Assembly (NCBI GenBank): GCA_016209735.1 | Contig: JACQVN010000024.1 | Coordinates: 1 to 42,568, forward strand | Direction: 5' to 3' | Origin: Candidatus Methylomirabilota bacterium | Lineage (GTDB): Bacteria > Methylomirabilota > Methylomirabilia > Methylomirabilales > 2-02-FULL-66-22 | Length of the DNA: 42,568 nt | Part shown: piece after piece, positions 15,039 through 22,527 of the stretch | Layout of the letters: each line of letters opens with the position of its first letter | Numbering within the stretch: position 1 is the stretch's first letter | Position numbers and translations under genes: made by a program | The notes under the pieces: generated by a model | Told to the model about the DNA's origin: nothing | Databases searched by the model: none | The model's input: the letters and a program-made list of their open reading frames with translations, nothing else

Positions 15039-16451
15039 ATGAAACGCATCTCGGTGGTTTGGCGCTTGGCGTTCTCCTTCGTGATCGGGCTCGTGGTCCT
15101 GTCGCTTCTTTCTGGCTGCGCCTCCACGGGGGGCGGGGAGCTGTCCGGCGCCTCGCCGGCGAAGGCCAAGAACATCATTCTGCTCATCGGGGACGGCATG
15201 GGGCCGAGCCACTTCGGCGCGGCCTGGCTCTACAGCACCCGGGTGCTGGGGAAGGAACTGCGGATGGTCGAGCTGATGAGGCGGGGGCGGACGGCCTACA
15301 TGGTCAACGACACGGCGGACGCCATCGTCCCCGAGTCCGCCGCCGCTGCCAGCCAGATGGCCACCGGAGAGAAGATGACCGCCCGGGCCGTCAGCGTGGC
15401 GGCTGACCGCAAGACCCCGGTCAAGACTATCCTGGAGATCGCGAAAGAGAAGGGACTGGCCGCCGGCCTGGTGACCACCTCCAGAATCACGGATGCCACC
15501 CCTGCGGCCTTTGCGGCGCACGTTGCGTACCGCAGCGACGAGGAGGCCGTGGCGGTCCAGGAGCTTCAGGCGGGCGTGGACGTCCTCCTGGGGGGACGCA
15601 AACAGTTCTTCCTGCCGGCTTCGGCGGGGGGGAAGCGCCAGGACGGCCGGGACCTCGTGGAGGAGGCCCGCCAGGCCGGCTACGCCGTGGTGGGAGACGC
15701 CGCAGGGCTGAAGGCGGCGTCCGGCAGCAAGATCCTCGGCCTGTTCAACATGGGGAACCTGGCCTACGAGATCGACCGGACCAAGACGGCCGAGCCCAGC
15801 CTGGCCGAGATGGCCGCCAAGACCCTGGAGATTCTCTCGAGGAACCCCAAGGGCTTCTTCGCCATGATCGAGGGCGGCCGCATCGACCACGCCGCGCACC
15901 GGAACGACGCGGCAGGCACGATCCACGAGGTCCTGGCATTCGACGCGGCGGTGGGGGTGGCCCTGGACTTCCAGCGCCAGGACCCCAACACGCTGCTCAT
16001 CGTGACGGCAGACCATGACACGGGGGCGATGGCCCTTGTCGGCGGCGGCAGAACTTCCAAGGGGTACGGGGGGAACGAGCTAGCCGCCATTCAGAAGGTG
16101 CAGACCTCCTTTGAGGTCATGGCCGGCGAACTGGGAAAGAACCCCGCCCCGGAGCAGATCCGGGAGGTGGTCAAAAAGCACATGGCCATCGATCTCACGG
16201 AGGACGAGGCCAGGACGGCGGCCGGCGAGACCGTCTGCAAGCTCGGTCCGGCCCCGGCCCATCACGAGGTCCCGGCGCTGCACGGCCTGGCGTTCGTTCT
16301 GCGGTCGTACCTGGGCGTCGGCTGGGGCAGCCAAACGCACACGGCCTCTCCGCTGATGCTGTTCGGCTCGGGGCCGGGATCCGAAGAACTGGTCGGGTTC
16401 CGCCACAATACCGAGGTGTTCCGGCTGATGCGGGCTGCCCTGGGGGGTTAA
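15039..16451 (+). CDS. Alkaline phosphatase, lipoprotein-type
   Basis: A 470-aa alkaline phosphatase of the PhoA superfamily, releasing phosphate from monoesters outside the cytoplasm. The ATG at 15039 gives MKRISVVWRLAFSFVIGLVV and then a lipobox LLSGCAS, so the mature enzyme is probably a lipoprotein. Metal and catalytic motifs follow in order: LLIGDGMGPSH, PESAAAASQMATGE (nucleophile Ser region), FAMIEGGRIDHAAHRND, TADHDTG, and a late His in GSQTHTASPLMLFGSG. An in-frame ATG 66 nt upstream would hide the signal. The stop TAA is the first codon of a TAACGCGGATTATTCAC repeat arm, as in other genes here. Confidence 0.93.
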   Translation: MKRISVVWRLAFSFVIGLVVLSLLSGCASTGGGELSGASPAKAKNIILLIGDGMGPSHFGAAWLYSTRVLGKELRMVELMRRGRTAYMVNDTADAIVPESAAAASQMATGEKMTARAVSVAADRKTPVKTILEIAKEKGLAAGLVTTSRITDATPAAFAAHVAYRSDEEAVAVQELQAGVDVLLGGRKQFFLPASAGGKRQDGRDLVEEARQAGYAVVGDAAGLKAASGSKILGLFNMGNLAYEIDRTKTAEPSLAEMAAKTLEILSRNPKGFFAMIEGGRIDHAAHRNDAAGTIHEVLAFDAAVGVALDFQRQDPNTLLIVTADHDTGAMALVGGGRTSKGYGGNELAAIQKVQTSFEVMAGELGKNPAPEQIREVVKKHMAIDLTEDEARTAAGETVCKLGPAPAHHEVPALHGLAFVLRSYLGVGWGSQTHTASPLMLFGSGPGSEELVGFRHNTEVFRLMRAALGG

Positions 16452-16790
16452 CGCGGATTATTCACCAGCCGGCATTTTCTTGGCAGGACACGAAAAAGAA
16501 ACTTGGATGGGCCCTTCGCACAGCACACGCTCTTCCTGAAGCGGGAGGGGATAAACCTCTCCACCTCCGGGAGGGGATAAACCCCTCCCCTACGAGGGAC
16601 CGTGTTCGCGTCAATTGTGGTTGCGTAGGGGCGGGCCTCATGCCCGCCCGCTTCCCGGTGGAGAGGGTCAAGATCGGTTCTCCGTGCCCCGCCGCTTCGT
16701 GATCTTCGTGCCTGCCTGTCCCGCTCCGGAGCGGGATGCAGGCAAGTCCTTCGTGGTAAAATGGGCGGCTTGTGAATAACTCAGGATAGT
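16449..16790. repeat. Repeat-filled gap between alkaline phosphatase and FAH genes
   Basis: This stretch has no gene but several repeat types. A stop-linked arm TTAACGCGGATTATTCAC is at 16449-16466, with a possible partner GTGAATAA near 16772. A 16-bp direct repeat CGGGAGGGGATAAACC occurs at 16542 and 16568. A GTAGGGGCGGGCC/GCCCGCCC hairpin (16625-16650) also occurs at 36371 and 40627. A long GCCTGC...GCAGGC hairpin is at 16711-16744. TTCGTG-word repeats run through 16697-16755. Confidence 0.65.
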
Positions 16791-16956
16791 CGATCGGTTG
16801 AGTCATCGATTTGGCAATCCGCCGGCCGGGCCAGGCGAACGCCGCAGGAAATTGACCGGGGTTTCGGCGGGCGATGTCGGTTCGGAGAAGACGCAGCCGG
16901 GGATTCCTCCGTGCCTCCGTGGTGCGAGCGCAGGTTTCGGGCGGAAAGGGAGAGAG

Positions 16957-17841
16957 ATGAAGCTCGTCCAGTTTTTCCTGCCCGGTAGAGGCCGGCGGGT
17001 TGGGGTGGTCCAGGGGGAGCGAGTTCTGGACATCACGGCGGCCGGGGAGGGGATCCGGTCCACGCTGGACCTGATCGTGCAGGGCAAGACGCCGGCCGGC
17101 CTGCTGGCGCGCGCCACCTGGCTCGCCCGTCGCGCGCGCGCGAGGCCGCTGGACTGGTCGGGGCTCCAGCGGGCCGCCTCGAGACGCGTGCCGCATCTCC
17201 TGCTGCCCTTGGAGCCCCCCGAGGTATGGGGGGTGGATGGAACCTACGGGCCGGGGGTGTTTCCGCCTCCGGCCGTTTTTTTTAAGGCGACCGGGGAGCG
17301 CTGCGTCGGTCCCGGCTTCCCGTTGATCGTCCGGACGGACAGCGGGCGGATCGTGCCGGAGGCGGAGCTGGCAGTGGTGATCGGTGCCGACGGGCACCCT
17401 CTGGCATTCGCGGCGTGCAACGATCTCACCGATGCGGTCGCCCTGCATGACGGACCGTCGGGGATGGCGGCGGCCAAGGTGCTGCGAGGGGGGTGCGCTC
17501 TCGGCCCGTGCTTGGTTACGCCCGACGAGATCGGCGACCCGGACCGGCTCCAGGTCCGATGCGCCATCCGGCGGGGCGGCGTGGAGCTCTTTGCGGCTGT
17601 TGCGAACACCGCGCAGATCGCGTCGGGTGTCGCCGGCCTCGTCACGCGCCTGCTGGCGGACGGGTGGGTGCCGCCCGGCACCGTCCTGGCGACCGGCAGC
17701 GGCATCTGGATTCCGGAGTCGGTGCGGATTTCGGACGGCGATCATGTGGACGTGGAGATCGAGGGGATCGGTCGGCTGAGCAATCCCGTGAAGGTATCCC
17801 CGAGGGGCACGAGGGCCACGGAGGGGGGTCCGAGTCGTTGA
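16957..17841 (+). CDS. Fumarylacetoacetate hydrolase-fold protein
   Basis: A 294-aa member of the FAH / 2-keto-4-pentenoate hydratase superfamily, which breaks C-C bonds or hydrates or decarboxylates beta-diketo acids. The N-terminal small domain (MKLVQFFLPGRGRRVGVVQG) is followed by VWGVDGTYGPGVF and the metal ligands in VPEAELAVVIG (Glu-x-Glu) and CNDLTDAVALHDG (Asp). KVLRGGCALGPCLV matches the later core. The ATG at 16957 follows AAAGGGAG; an upstream extension of the frame covers repeats. The last residues, SPRGTRATEGGPSR, are encoded by a GGGCACGAGGGCCACGGAGG repeat, inverted relative to a CCTCCGTG repeat ahead of the gene. The substrate is unknown. Confidence 0.85.
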   Translation: MKLVQFFLPGRGRRVGVVQGERVLDITAAGEGIRSTLDLIVQGKTPAGLLARATWLARRARARPLDWSGLQRAASRRVPHLLLPLEPPEVWGVDGTYGPGVFPPPAVFFKATGERCVGPGFPLIVRTDSGRIVPEAELAVVIGADGHPLAFAACNDLTDAVALHDGPSGMAAAKVLRGGCALGPCLVTPDEIGDPDRLQVRCAIRRGGVELFAAVANTAQIASGVAGLVTRLLADGWVPPGTVLATGSGIWIPESVRISDGDHVDVEIEGIGRLSNPVKVSPRGTRATEGGPSR

Positions 17842-17927
17842 GCGGTAATGCTTGGCTTTCGACGCGCTGCCCGGCAGTTGTCTCGAGACGAGCCCCAATG
17901 CTGCTTACTTAACACGTCAGCCGGATG

Positions 17928-18093
17928 AAATCCCCCCTCCCTGCCGCCTGTCTGCGCCTGCCTGTCGCGTTCGCGACGCAGAGAGGTGCGCCGCACAGGC
18001 GGGCGCGTCGCTTGGCGCAGGCAGGCCTCGCCCCCCTTTGACCTGCCCGCCGCTCCGCTTTGGCAGGCGGGCAAAGGGGGGGACGGGGGGATT
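17928..18093. repeat. G/C-block palindrome with nested hairpins
   Basis: Outer arms AAATCCCCCCTCC (17928-17940) and GGGGGGATTT (to 18093) enclose nested GCCTGCCTGTG / CACAGGCGGG-type hairpins and a CCCCCCTTT / AAAGGGGGG pair. It is related to 13413-13458. It occupies most of the 342-nt gap 17842-18183, where no gene is evident. Confidence 0.6.
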
Positions 18094-18142
18094 TGCTTGA
18101 ATGCAGGCGCCAGTGTCCGAGGCTATGCGACCAGTATTGAGA

Positions 18143-18187
18143 CTAACCCGGGCTATTCACGGTCTGTTGGTGAAGAGCCCGGGTTAG
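18143..18187 (-). terminator. Stop-linked hairpin after the exported protein gene
   Basis: Arms 18143-18160 and 18170-18187 pair at 17 of 18 positions around a 9-nt loop. On the minus strand the hairpin begins with CTAACCCGGG, whose TAA is the stop codon of the gene ending at 18184. The sequence is related to the hairpin at 5000-5045, including a shared AACAGA loop segment. No U-tract is seen. Confidence 0.6.
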
Positions 18188-18642
18188 CGGCCGGGATAGA
18201 AGCGGTGCACGGCCTGCCACTTGCCGGTCTGGGCGCTGAAGCCGAGCGCCCGCTGACGCGTCAGGATCGTGGCCAGGTTTCCCTCGACCTTGAACTGTTC
18301 GACGGTTTCGTCCTGGGGAAGGCGGAGCTCATCTGCCACGTTGAGCATGCCGCTGAATCCGATGGCCCGGGACGAGGTGACCACTGCCACGACGTTCCCG
18401 TCCGCCCCGCGGTGGAGGACTCGCTCTCCGGACTCCAGGCGAACGGAGGTCCACGTGCCGAAGGGGGCGCTGAAGAGGAGGAGTTCCCGGGCCACCACGT
18501 GCAGGGCGACGTTGGTGAGACTCTCCCCGGCCCGGGCCGGGAGCGGGAGGATGAGGGAGGCGATGGCGAGTCCCAGGCCTATGACGCCGTGGCCCCGGGC
18601 GGACGAACGGATGGAGCGGAATCGGGAGGGAGGGAGAATCAA
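18184..18642 (-). CDS. Exported protein of unknown function, coupled to PilZ
   Basis: I do not recognise this family. A TTG start at 18642 overlaps the TGA of the upstream PilZ gene (TTGA) and gives 152 aa with an Arg-containing n-region, a hydrophobic stretch (VIGLGLAIASLILPLP) and a likely cleavage after ARA. The mature part has two similar units, VVAVVTSSRAIGFSG and LATILTRQRALGFSA, about 45 residues apart, suggesting a small repeated beta structure. The alternative ATG at 18732 would bury the signal sequence. The stop is provided by a hairpin repeat. Coupling to PilZ hints at a cell-envelope role, but this is inference. Confidence 0.65.
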   Translation of the reverse strand: MILPPSRFRSIRSSARGHGVIGLGLAIASLILPLPARAGESLTNVALHVVARELLLFSAPFGTWTSVRLESGERVLHRGADGNVVAVVTSSRAIGFSGMLNVADELRLPQDETVEQFKVEGNLATILTRQRALGFSAQTGKWQAVHRFYPGR

Positions 18643-19115
18643 CGGGAAGCATCCCGACCGGGTGGGCGGCGCGATCGGGGACGCGCGTCCCGGTCCACTT
18701 TGCCTTCCTCCCGGGCGAGCTTTCGCAGCCATTCTCCCAGGAGGACGCTGACGGGCAGGTCGAGGACCTCGCTGCCCTCGGCGAGGCGGAAGCCGTAGTG
18801 GAACACCTCCTTCCTCCCGGCGACCTTGCGGGCCCAGAGGACCTCGGCCTCGAGCCGCAACGGCCCGATGCCCGTCCGCACTTCGATTTTCAACTTCTTC
18901 CCCGGGTCAAGCTTGGCAGGCAGTTCAATGGCGAAGCCGCCGCCGCTCACGTCGGCGGTCCGACCACGCCAGCAGCCCGGTTCCTCTCCCATGCGCTCCG
19001 TGATCTTCACCGCCAGGGCGACGGGAAACCGTGGGTGCCGGCGGGCGTCGCCGCGAGCAGGAATCCGGCGCGGTTTTTTCGAGGTGGCAGGATGGGTCAA
19101 GGTGGTGCGTGCCAT
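18639..19115 (-). CDS. PilZ-domain protein
   Basis: A 158-aa single-domain PilZ protein, a family that binds cyclic di-GMP and passes the signal to motility, exopolysaccharide or secretion machinery. DARRHPRFPVALAV provides the RxxxR motif near residue 25, and TADVSGGGFAIELP gives the D/NxSxxG motif near residue 55. WARKVAGRKEVFHYGFRLAE closes the beta barrel. The C-terminal 25 residues are basic and low-complexity. It is followed directly by the gene for an exported protein with a 4-nt overlap. Confidence 0.88.
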   Translation of the reverse strand: MARTTLTHPATSKKPRRIPARGDARRHPRFPVALAVKITERMGEEPGCWRGRTADVSGGGFAIELPAKLDPGKKLKIEVRTGIGPLRLEAEVLWARKVAGRKEVFHYGFRLAEGSEVLDLPVSVLLGEWLRKLAREEGKVDRDARPRSRRPPGRDASR

Positions 19116-19211
19116 GGATTCTCGCCCTGCGGGCCGGGTGCTGTCGCCCCCCCATGCGCTGATCTCTAGCCCTTTTTCGCGGAAAAGTCAACGGGAGAGG
19201 AGGGAAAGCCC

Positions 19212-19240
19212 TTGACTCCCACCGGCCTGGCCACTAAAGT
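19212..19240 (+). promoter_or_regulatory. Sigma-70-like promoter
   Basis: TTGACT (19212-19217) and TAAAGT (19235-19240) are separated by 17 nt. The site reads towards the exported Pro-rich protein gene at 19367, with a roughly 120-nt leader. The minus-strand PilZ gene starts just to the left, so this is a divergent intergenic region. Confidence 0.5.
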
Positions 19241-19366
19241 TCATGACGAACGGCGAGGGCGTTCCGAACACTTGTTGACCTCGCCGCTGGCCTTTTCCCT
19301 TTCAAGGTGCGCTGGGGGCACCAGCGGTGCGGGGTGGGGCGGCAAGCATCAGAAGGGGGATCGCTC

Positions 19367-19786
19367 ATGCGCTGGGTACGGGGTCTGGGGGTTCTGCTGG
19401 GGGCAATCTTGGTATCTGTCGCGCACGCGGACACGGTGTACTTGAAGGATGGGCAGGCGATCTGGGGGACGGAAGCCTTTGTGGAAGGGAACGAGGTTGT
19501 CCTCCTCCGCCCCAGCGGCACGGTTCGCTTCCCGAAGGCTCAGGTGGAACGGGTCGAGCCGTCCAGGATTTCTCTCCCGCGCTTCTATTCGCCCCCCGAG
19601 GAGGCTCCAGCCGCAACGACCACGGGCAGGCCGCTGACGCCAGGCGCCCCCGGCGCCGCGCCGGCTCCGGGGCCCGGCGCCGCGACCGCGCCCGGAACCC
19701 CCCGCCCGCCGTCGGAAGGAGCGGCCCCCTCTCCGGCCCCCACGGCGCTGCCGCCGCCCCCTCCGCCGCCGGCGCCCCCCAGGTGA
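19367..19786 (+). CDS. Exported protein with Pro/Ala-rich tail
   Basis: A 139-aa protein of unknown function. Residues 1-21 are a signal peptide (RGLGVLLGAILVSVAHA). The mature N-terminal part, DTVYLKDGQAIWGTEAF to FPKAQVERVEP, follows the YLKDG / GNEVVL / GTVRFPKAQVERV pattern common in short periplasmic beta domains. From about residue 75 it is almost only Pro, Ala, Gly and Thr, ending in a run of seven prolines. The ATG at 19367 follows AGGGGGA; an in-frame upstream ATG is rejected because it hides the signal. A periplasm-spanning or envelope-linked role is plausible but not shown. Confidence 0.75.
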   Translation: MRWVRGLGVLLGAILVSVAHADTVYLKDGQAIWGTEAFVEGNEVVLLRPSGTVRFPKAQVERVEPSRISLPRFYSPPEEAPAATTTGRPLTPGAPGAAPAPGPGAATAPGTPRPPSEGAAPSPAPTALPPPPPPPAPPR

Positions 19787-19849
19787 ACCCGTCGAGGGGC
19801 AGGGGGGCTGGGGGGAGAATTTTAGATTTGCGATTTGGGATTCAAGAAG

Positions 19850-20944
19850 TCAGACGTTGAAGCGCACCAGGACGATGTCGCCGTCGGCGACCGTATACTC
19901 CTTGCCTTCGACCCGGTGGAGGCCCTTTTTCCGCACCGCGGCCATGGAACCATGGGCCTGTAGGTCGGCGAAGTTCACGACCTCCGCTCGAATGAAGCCC
20001 CGCTCCAATTCGCTATGGACGGTTCCCGCGGCCTTGAGGGCCGTGGAGCCGGCGGGAATCGTCCAGGCTCGGGTCTCGTCCTTGCCTTCTCCAGTGTAGA
20101 AAGTGATGAGGCCGAGGAGGTCAAAGCAGGCCCGGAGCACGGCGGCAAATCCGCTCGTCTGGAGGCCCAGATCCTTGCGAAACGCTTCCGCATCTTGCGG
20201 AGACAATTGCGCCAACTCCCGCTCTGTCTTGGCACAGAGCTGCATCACCGCCACGCCCTTCCCTCCCAGGGCGCGTCGGAGGCGGTCCTGGGTCGGATTC
20301 GGCTTACCCAGCTCCCTCTCTCCCACGTTGAGGAGGAGGAGCGTGGGTTTGGCGGTGAGGAGGGTGAATCCGCGGAGGGCTTTCCGGTCGTCCTCGCTCT
20401 GCGGGAGATCGTGGATCGGTTTCTCCTCTACCAGCCAGGCCCGGCAGCGCTTCAGGATCTCCAGCTCCCTGACGGCCTCGTCCTTCTTGATTTTCTTGAG
20501 ATCCGCCTCGACTCGCCCGATGCGTTTTTCCACGGTGTCGAGATCTGCCAGCAGGAGCTCGGTATTGGCCAGGAAGGCATCCCGCGCGGCATCCAGCCTT
20601 CCCTCGACATGGGCGATGCCCGGATCGTCGAAATCGCGCAGCACCTGCAGCAGAGCGTCGACTTGGCGCATCTGCGCCAGATAGTGGCTGCCGAGCCCCT
20701 CCCCCTTTCCCACGCCCCGGGTGAGGCCAACAAAATCAACGAACTCCATGGTGGCATGGGTAATCTTCTTCGGCTTGAAGATCGTGGACGCCAACCACTC
20801 TAGACGCGGGTCGGGGACCTTGACCACGGCCACCGTCGGCTCGTTGGCGCCGTGGTGGCTCACATGGGCGCCCCCTGCCACACAGAGCAGATTGAATAGG
20901 GTGGTCTTACCGGTTTGGGGAAGGCCAATGATGCCGATGCGCAT
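19850..20944 (-). CDS. YchF/OLA1-like P-loop ATPase, paralog A
   Basis: A 364-aa protein of the YchF branch of Obg-like TRAFAC NTPases, ribosome-associated enzymes that hydrolyse ATP. P-loop GLPQTGKTTLF at residue 7, DFVGLTRGVGKGEGLG (switch II), and LLNVGE, which carries the N-x-x-E pattern replacing NKxD, support ATP preference. A coiled-coil segment is near 135-195. The C-terminal TGS-like domain ends LHRVEGKEYTVADGDIVLVR. The P-loop differs from the usual NVGKST, and the switch I segment (HHGANEP) differs from the FPFCTIEP of canonical YchF. AGGAGG precedes the ATG. A second paralog is encoded directly upstream. Confidence 0.88.
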   Translation of the reverse strand: MRIGIIGLPQTGKTTLFNLLCVAGGAHVSHHGANEPTVAVVKVPDPRLEWLASTIFKPKKITHATMEFVDFVGLTRGVGKGEGLGSHYLAQMRQVDALLQVLRDFDDPGIAHVEGRLDAARDAFLANTELLLADLDTVEKRIGRVEADLKKIKKDEAVRELEILKRCRAWLVEEKPIHDLPQSEDDRKALRGFTLLTAKPTLLLLNVGERELGKPNPTQDRLRRALGGKGVAVMQLCAKTERELAQLSPQDAEAFRKDLGLQTSGFAAVLRACFDLLGLITFYTGEGKDETRAWTIPAGSTALKAAGTVHSELERGFIRAEVVNFADLQAHGSMAAVRKKGLHRVEGKEYTVADGDIVLVRFNV

Positions 20945-21052
20945 GGAGGAGCCTCCTTGCGCGTTGGTGAAGCGGCGTCCAGGTTACGTAGAGGATCGCA
21001 GGTATCATCCGGAGGCGGAGCCGGCCTGCGCTGATGCGGGAAGATACCATTT

Positions 21053-21081
21053 TGGTTTTTGCGCGCCAAGCGCAAAAACCA
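21053..21081 (-). terminator. CTGGTTTTTGCGC hairpin, copy 2
   Basis: A perfect 12-bp stem (TGGTTTTTGCGC, 21053-21064, with 21070-21081) around GCCAA lies 2 nt after the TGA of paralog B on the minus strand. The T-run is inside the stem rather than after it. It may stabilise or end the paralog B transcript before paralog A. A sister copy lies at 10619-10648. Confidence 0.55.
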
Positions 21082-21083
21082 GG

Positions 21084-22175
21084 TCACACGTTGAACCGAA
21101 TGAGGACGAGGTCCCCGTCCTGCATCTGGTATTCCTTCCCCTCGACCCGATGCAACCCTTTCTTGCGGAGCGCCGCCATGGACCCGTGGGCTTCGAGATC
21201 GGCAAAATGGGCCACCTCGGCGCGAATGAATCCCCGCTCCAGGTCACTGTGAATGGCGCCCGCTGCCTTGAGTGCCGTCGCGTTGGCCGGGATCGTCCAG
21301 GCCCGGGTTTCCTCTCCGCCTTCCCCGGTGTAAAAGGTGATGAGGCCGAGGAGATCGAAACAGGCGCGGATCACGGCGCCGAATCCCCCTTCGGTGAGCC
21401 CGAGGTCCTGGCGGAAGAGCCCGGCGTCCTCCGGGGAGAGCTGGGCGATCTCCGCCTCGACCTTGACGGAGAGCTGGCAAATCGCCGTTCCCATGGCCGC
21501 GAACGACTCGCGCAGGCGGTCCAGGGTCGGATTCGCGCGGCCGATCTTCTCTTCTCCGATATTCAAGAGGAGTAGGACGGGGCGCGCTGTCAGGAGGCCG
21601 AAACCCCGCAGGAGCTTCTCCTCCTCCGGGGTCGGGGAGAGCCGTCGGATCGGCATTTCCTCAAGGAGGAACGCATGGCAGCGCTTGAGGAGATCCATTT
21701 CCCGGACGAGAGCCTCCCTGGCCCCCTTTTTCAGATCCAACTCCAGGCGGGCGAGACGCTTTTCGACGATCTCGAGATCGGCCAGGAGCAGCTCGGTGTT
21801 CACCAGTGTGGTGTCCCGGACGGCATCCACGCCTCCCTCGGCGTGGGCCACGTTCGGGTCGGAGAAGTCCCGGAGGACGTGCACCAGGGCATCCACCTGG
21901 CGCATCTGGCTCAAGAAGCGGCTCCCCAGCCCTTCCCCCTTTCCGGCGCCCCGCGTGAGCGCGACGAAGTCGATGAATTCGATCGTCGCGGGCGTGAGCT
22001 TCTTGGGCGCAAAGAGGGAGCTGAGGAAATCCAGGCGGCGGTCCGGGACCTTCACCACGGCCATGTTCGGCTCGACGGCGGAATGGTGAGCGACTGCGGA
22101 GCCCCCGGTGTGGCAGAGCAGGTCGAAGAGCGTTGTCTTGCCCGTCGCGGGCAGACCAATAATGCCGATGCGCAT
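21084..22175 (-). CDS. YchF/OLA1-like P-loop ATPase, paralog B
   Basis: A 363-aa protein collinear with paralog A from end to end. It has P-loop GLPATGKTTLF, DFVALTRGAGKGEGLG, LLNIGE, a coiled-coil (about 130-190) and a C-terminal domain ending LHRVEGKEYQMQDGDLVLIRFNV. The ATG at 22175 follows AAGGGAAGGAA; an 83-residue upstream extension of the frame is low-complexity and rejected. By eye the two proteins share well over half of their residues but differ throughout, so the duplication is old rather than an assembly artefact. Their shared departure from canonical YchF at the P-loop and switch I sets them apart as a subfamily. Confidence 0.88.
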   Translation of the reverse strand: MRIGIIGLPATGKTTLFDLLCHTGGSAVAHHSAVEPNMAVVKVPDRRLDFLSSLFAPKKLTPATIEFIDFVALTRGAGKGEGLGSRFLSQMRQVDALVHVLRDFSDPNVAHAEGGVDAVRDTTLVNTELLLADLEIVEKRLARLELDLKKGAREALVREMDLLKRCHAFLLEEMPIRRLSPTPEEEKLLRGFGLLTARPVLLLLNIGEEKIGRANPTLDRLRESFAAMGTAICQLSVKVEAEIAQLSPEDAGLFRQDLGLTEGGFGAVIRACFDLLGLITFYTGEGGEETRAWTIPANATALKAAGAIHSDLERGFIRAEVAHFADLEAHGSMAALRKKGLHRVEGKEYQMQDGDLVLIRFNV

Positions 22176-22417
22176 CTTTCCTTCCCTTGCAGTTGAGGTG
22201 GAACCTGGACGTCGGACGGGTGGCGCAATAACGCGAACCGCGGGGACAGCCAGGCAGACTCGGGGGCCGCCCTGCCGGGTGGACGCTCCGAGGCCCGATA
22301 CCTTACCACGCCACCCAGGTCGGCGCAACGCATTCGATCGGAAGGACTTACCGCAAGGCCGCGCAGGGGGCGTTCGTCCGCTGCGTTGCCGGGAAATGGG
22401 GGGCGTGTGCGGCCCGG

Positions 22418-22446
22418 TTGACAACCAGGGAGGCGTAGGATAGCGT
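22418..22446 (+). promoter_or_regulatory. Sigma-70-like promoter for the TAXI operon
   Basis: TTGACA (22418-22423) and TAGCGT (22441-22446) are 17 nt apart, about 80 nt upstream of the TAXI receptor ATG. The rest of the 22176-22527 gap shows no gene and no clear repeat. Confidence 0.5.
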
Positions 22447-22527
22447 CAAAGGCGTTCGGCGGTTCCTCGATCCCGCGACCTGTACGCCCAACCCGAACGA
22501 ACCGAATCTCGCGAGCGGGGGTCAGGG

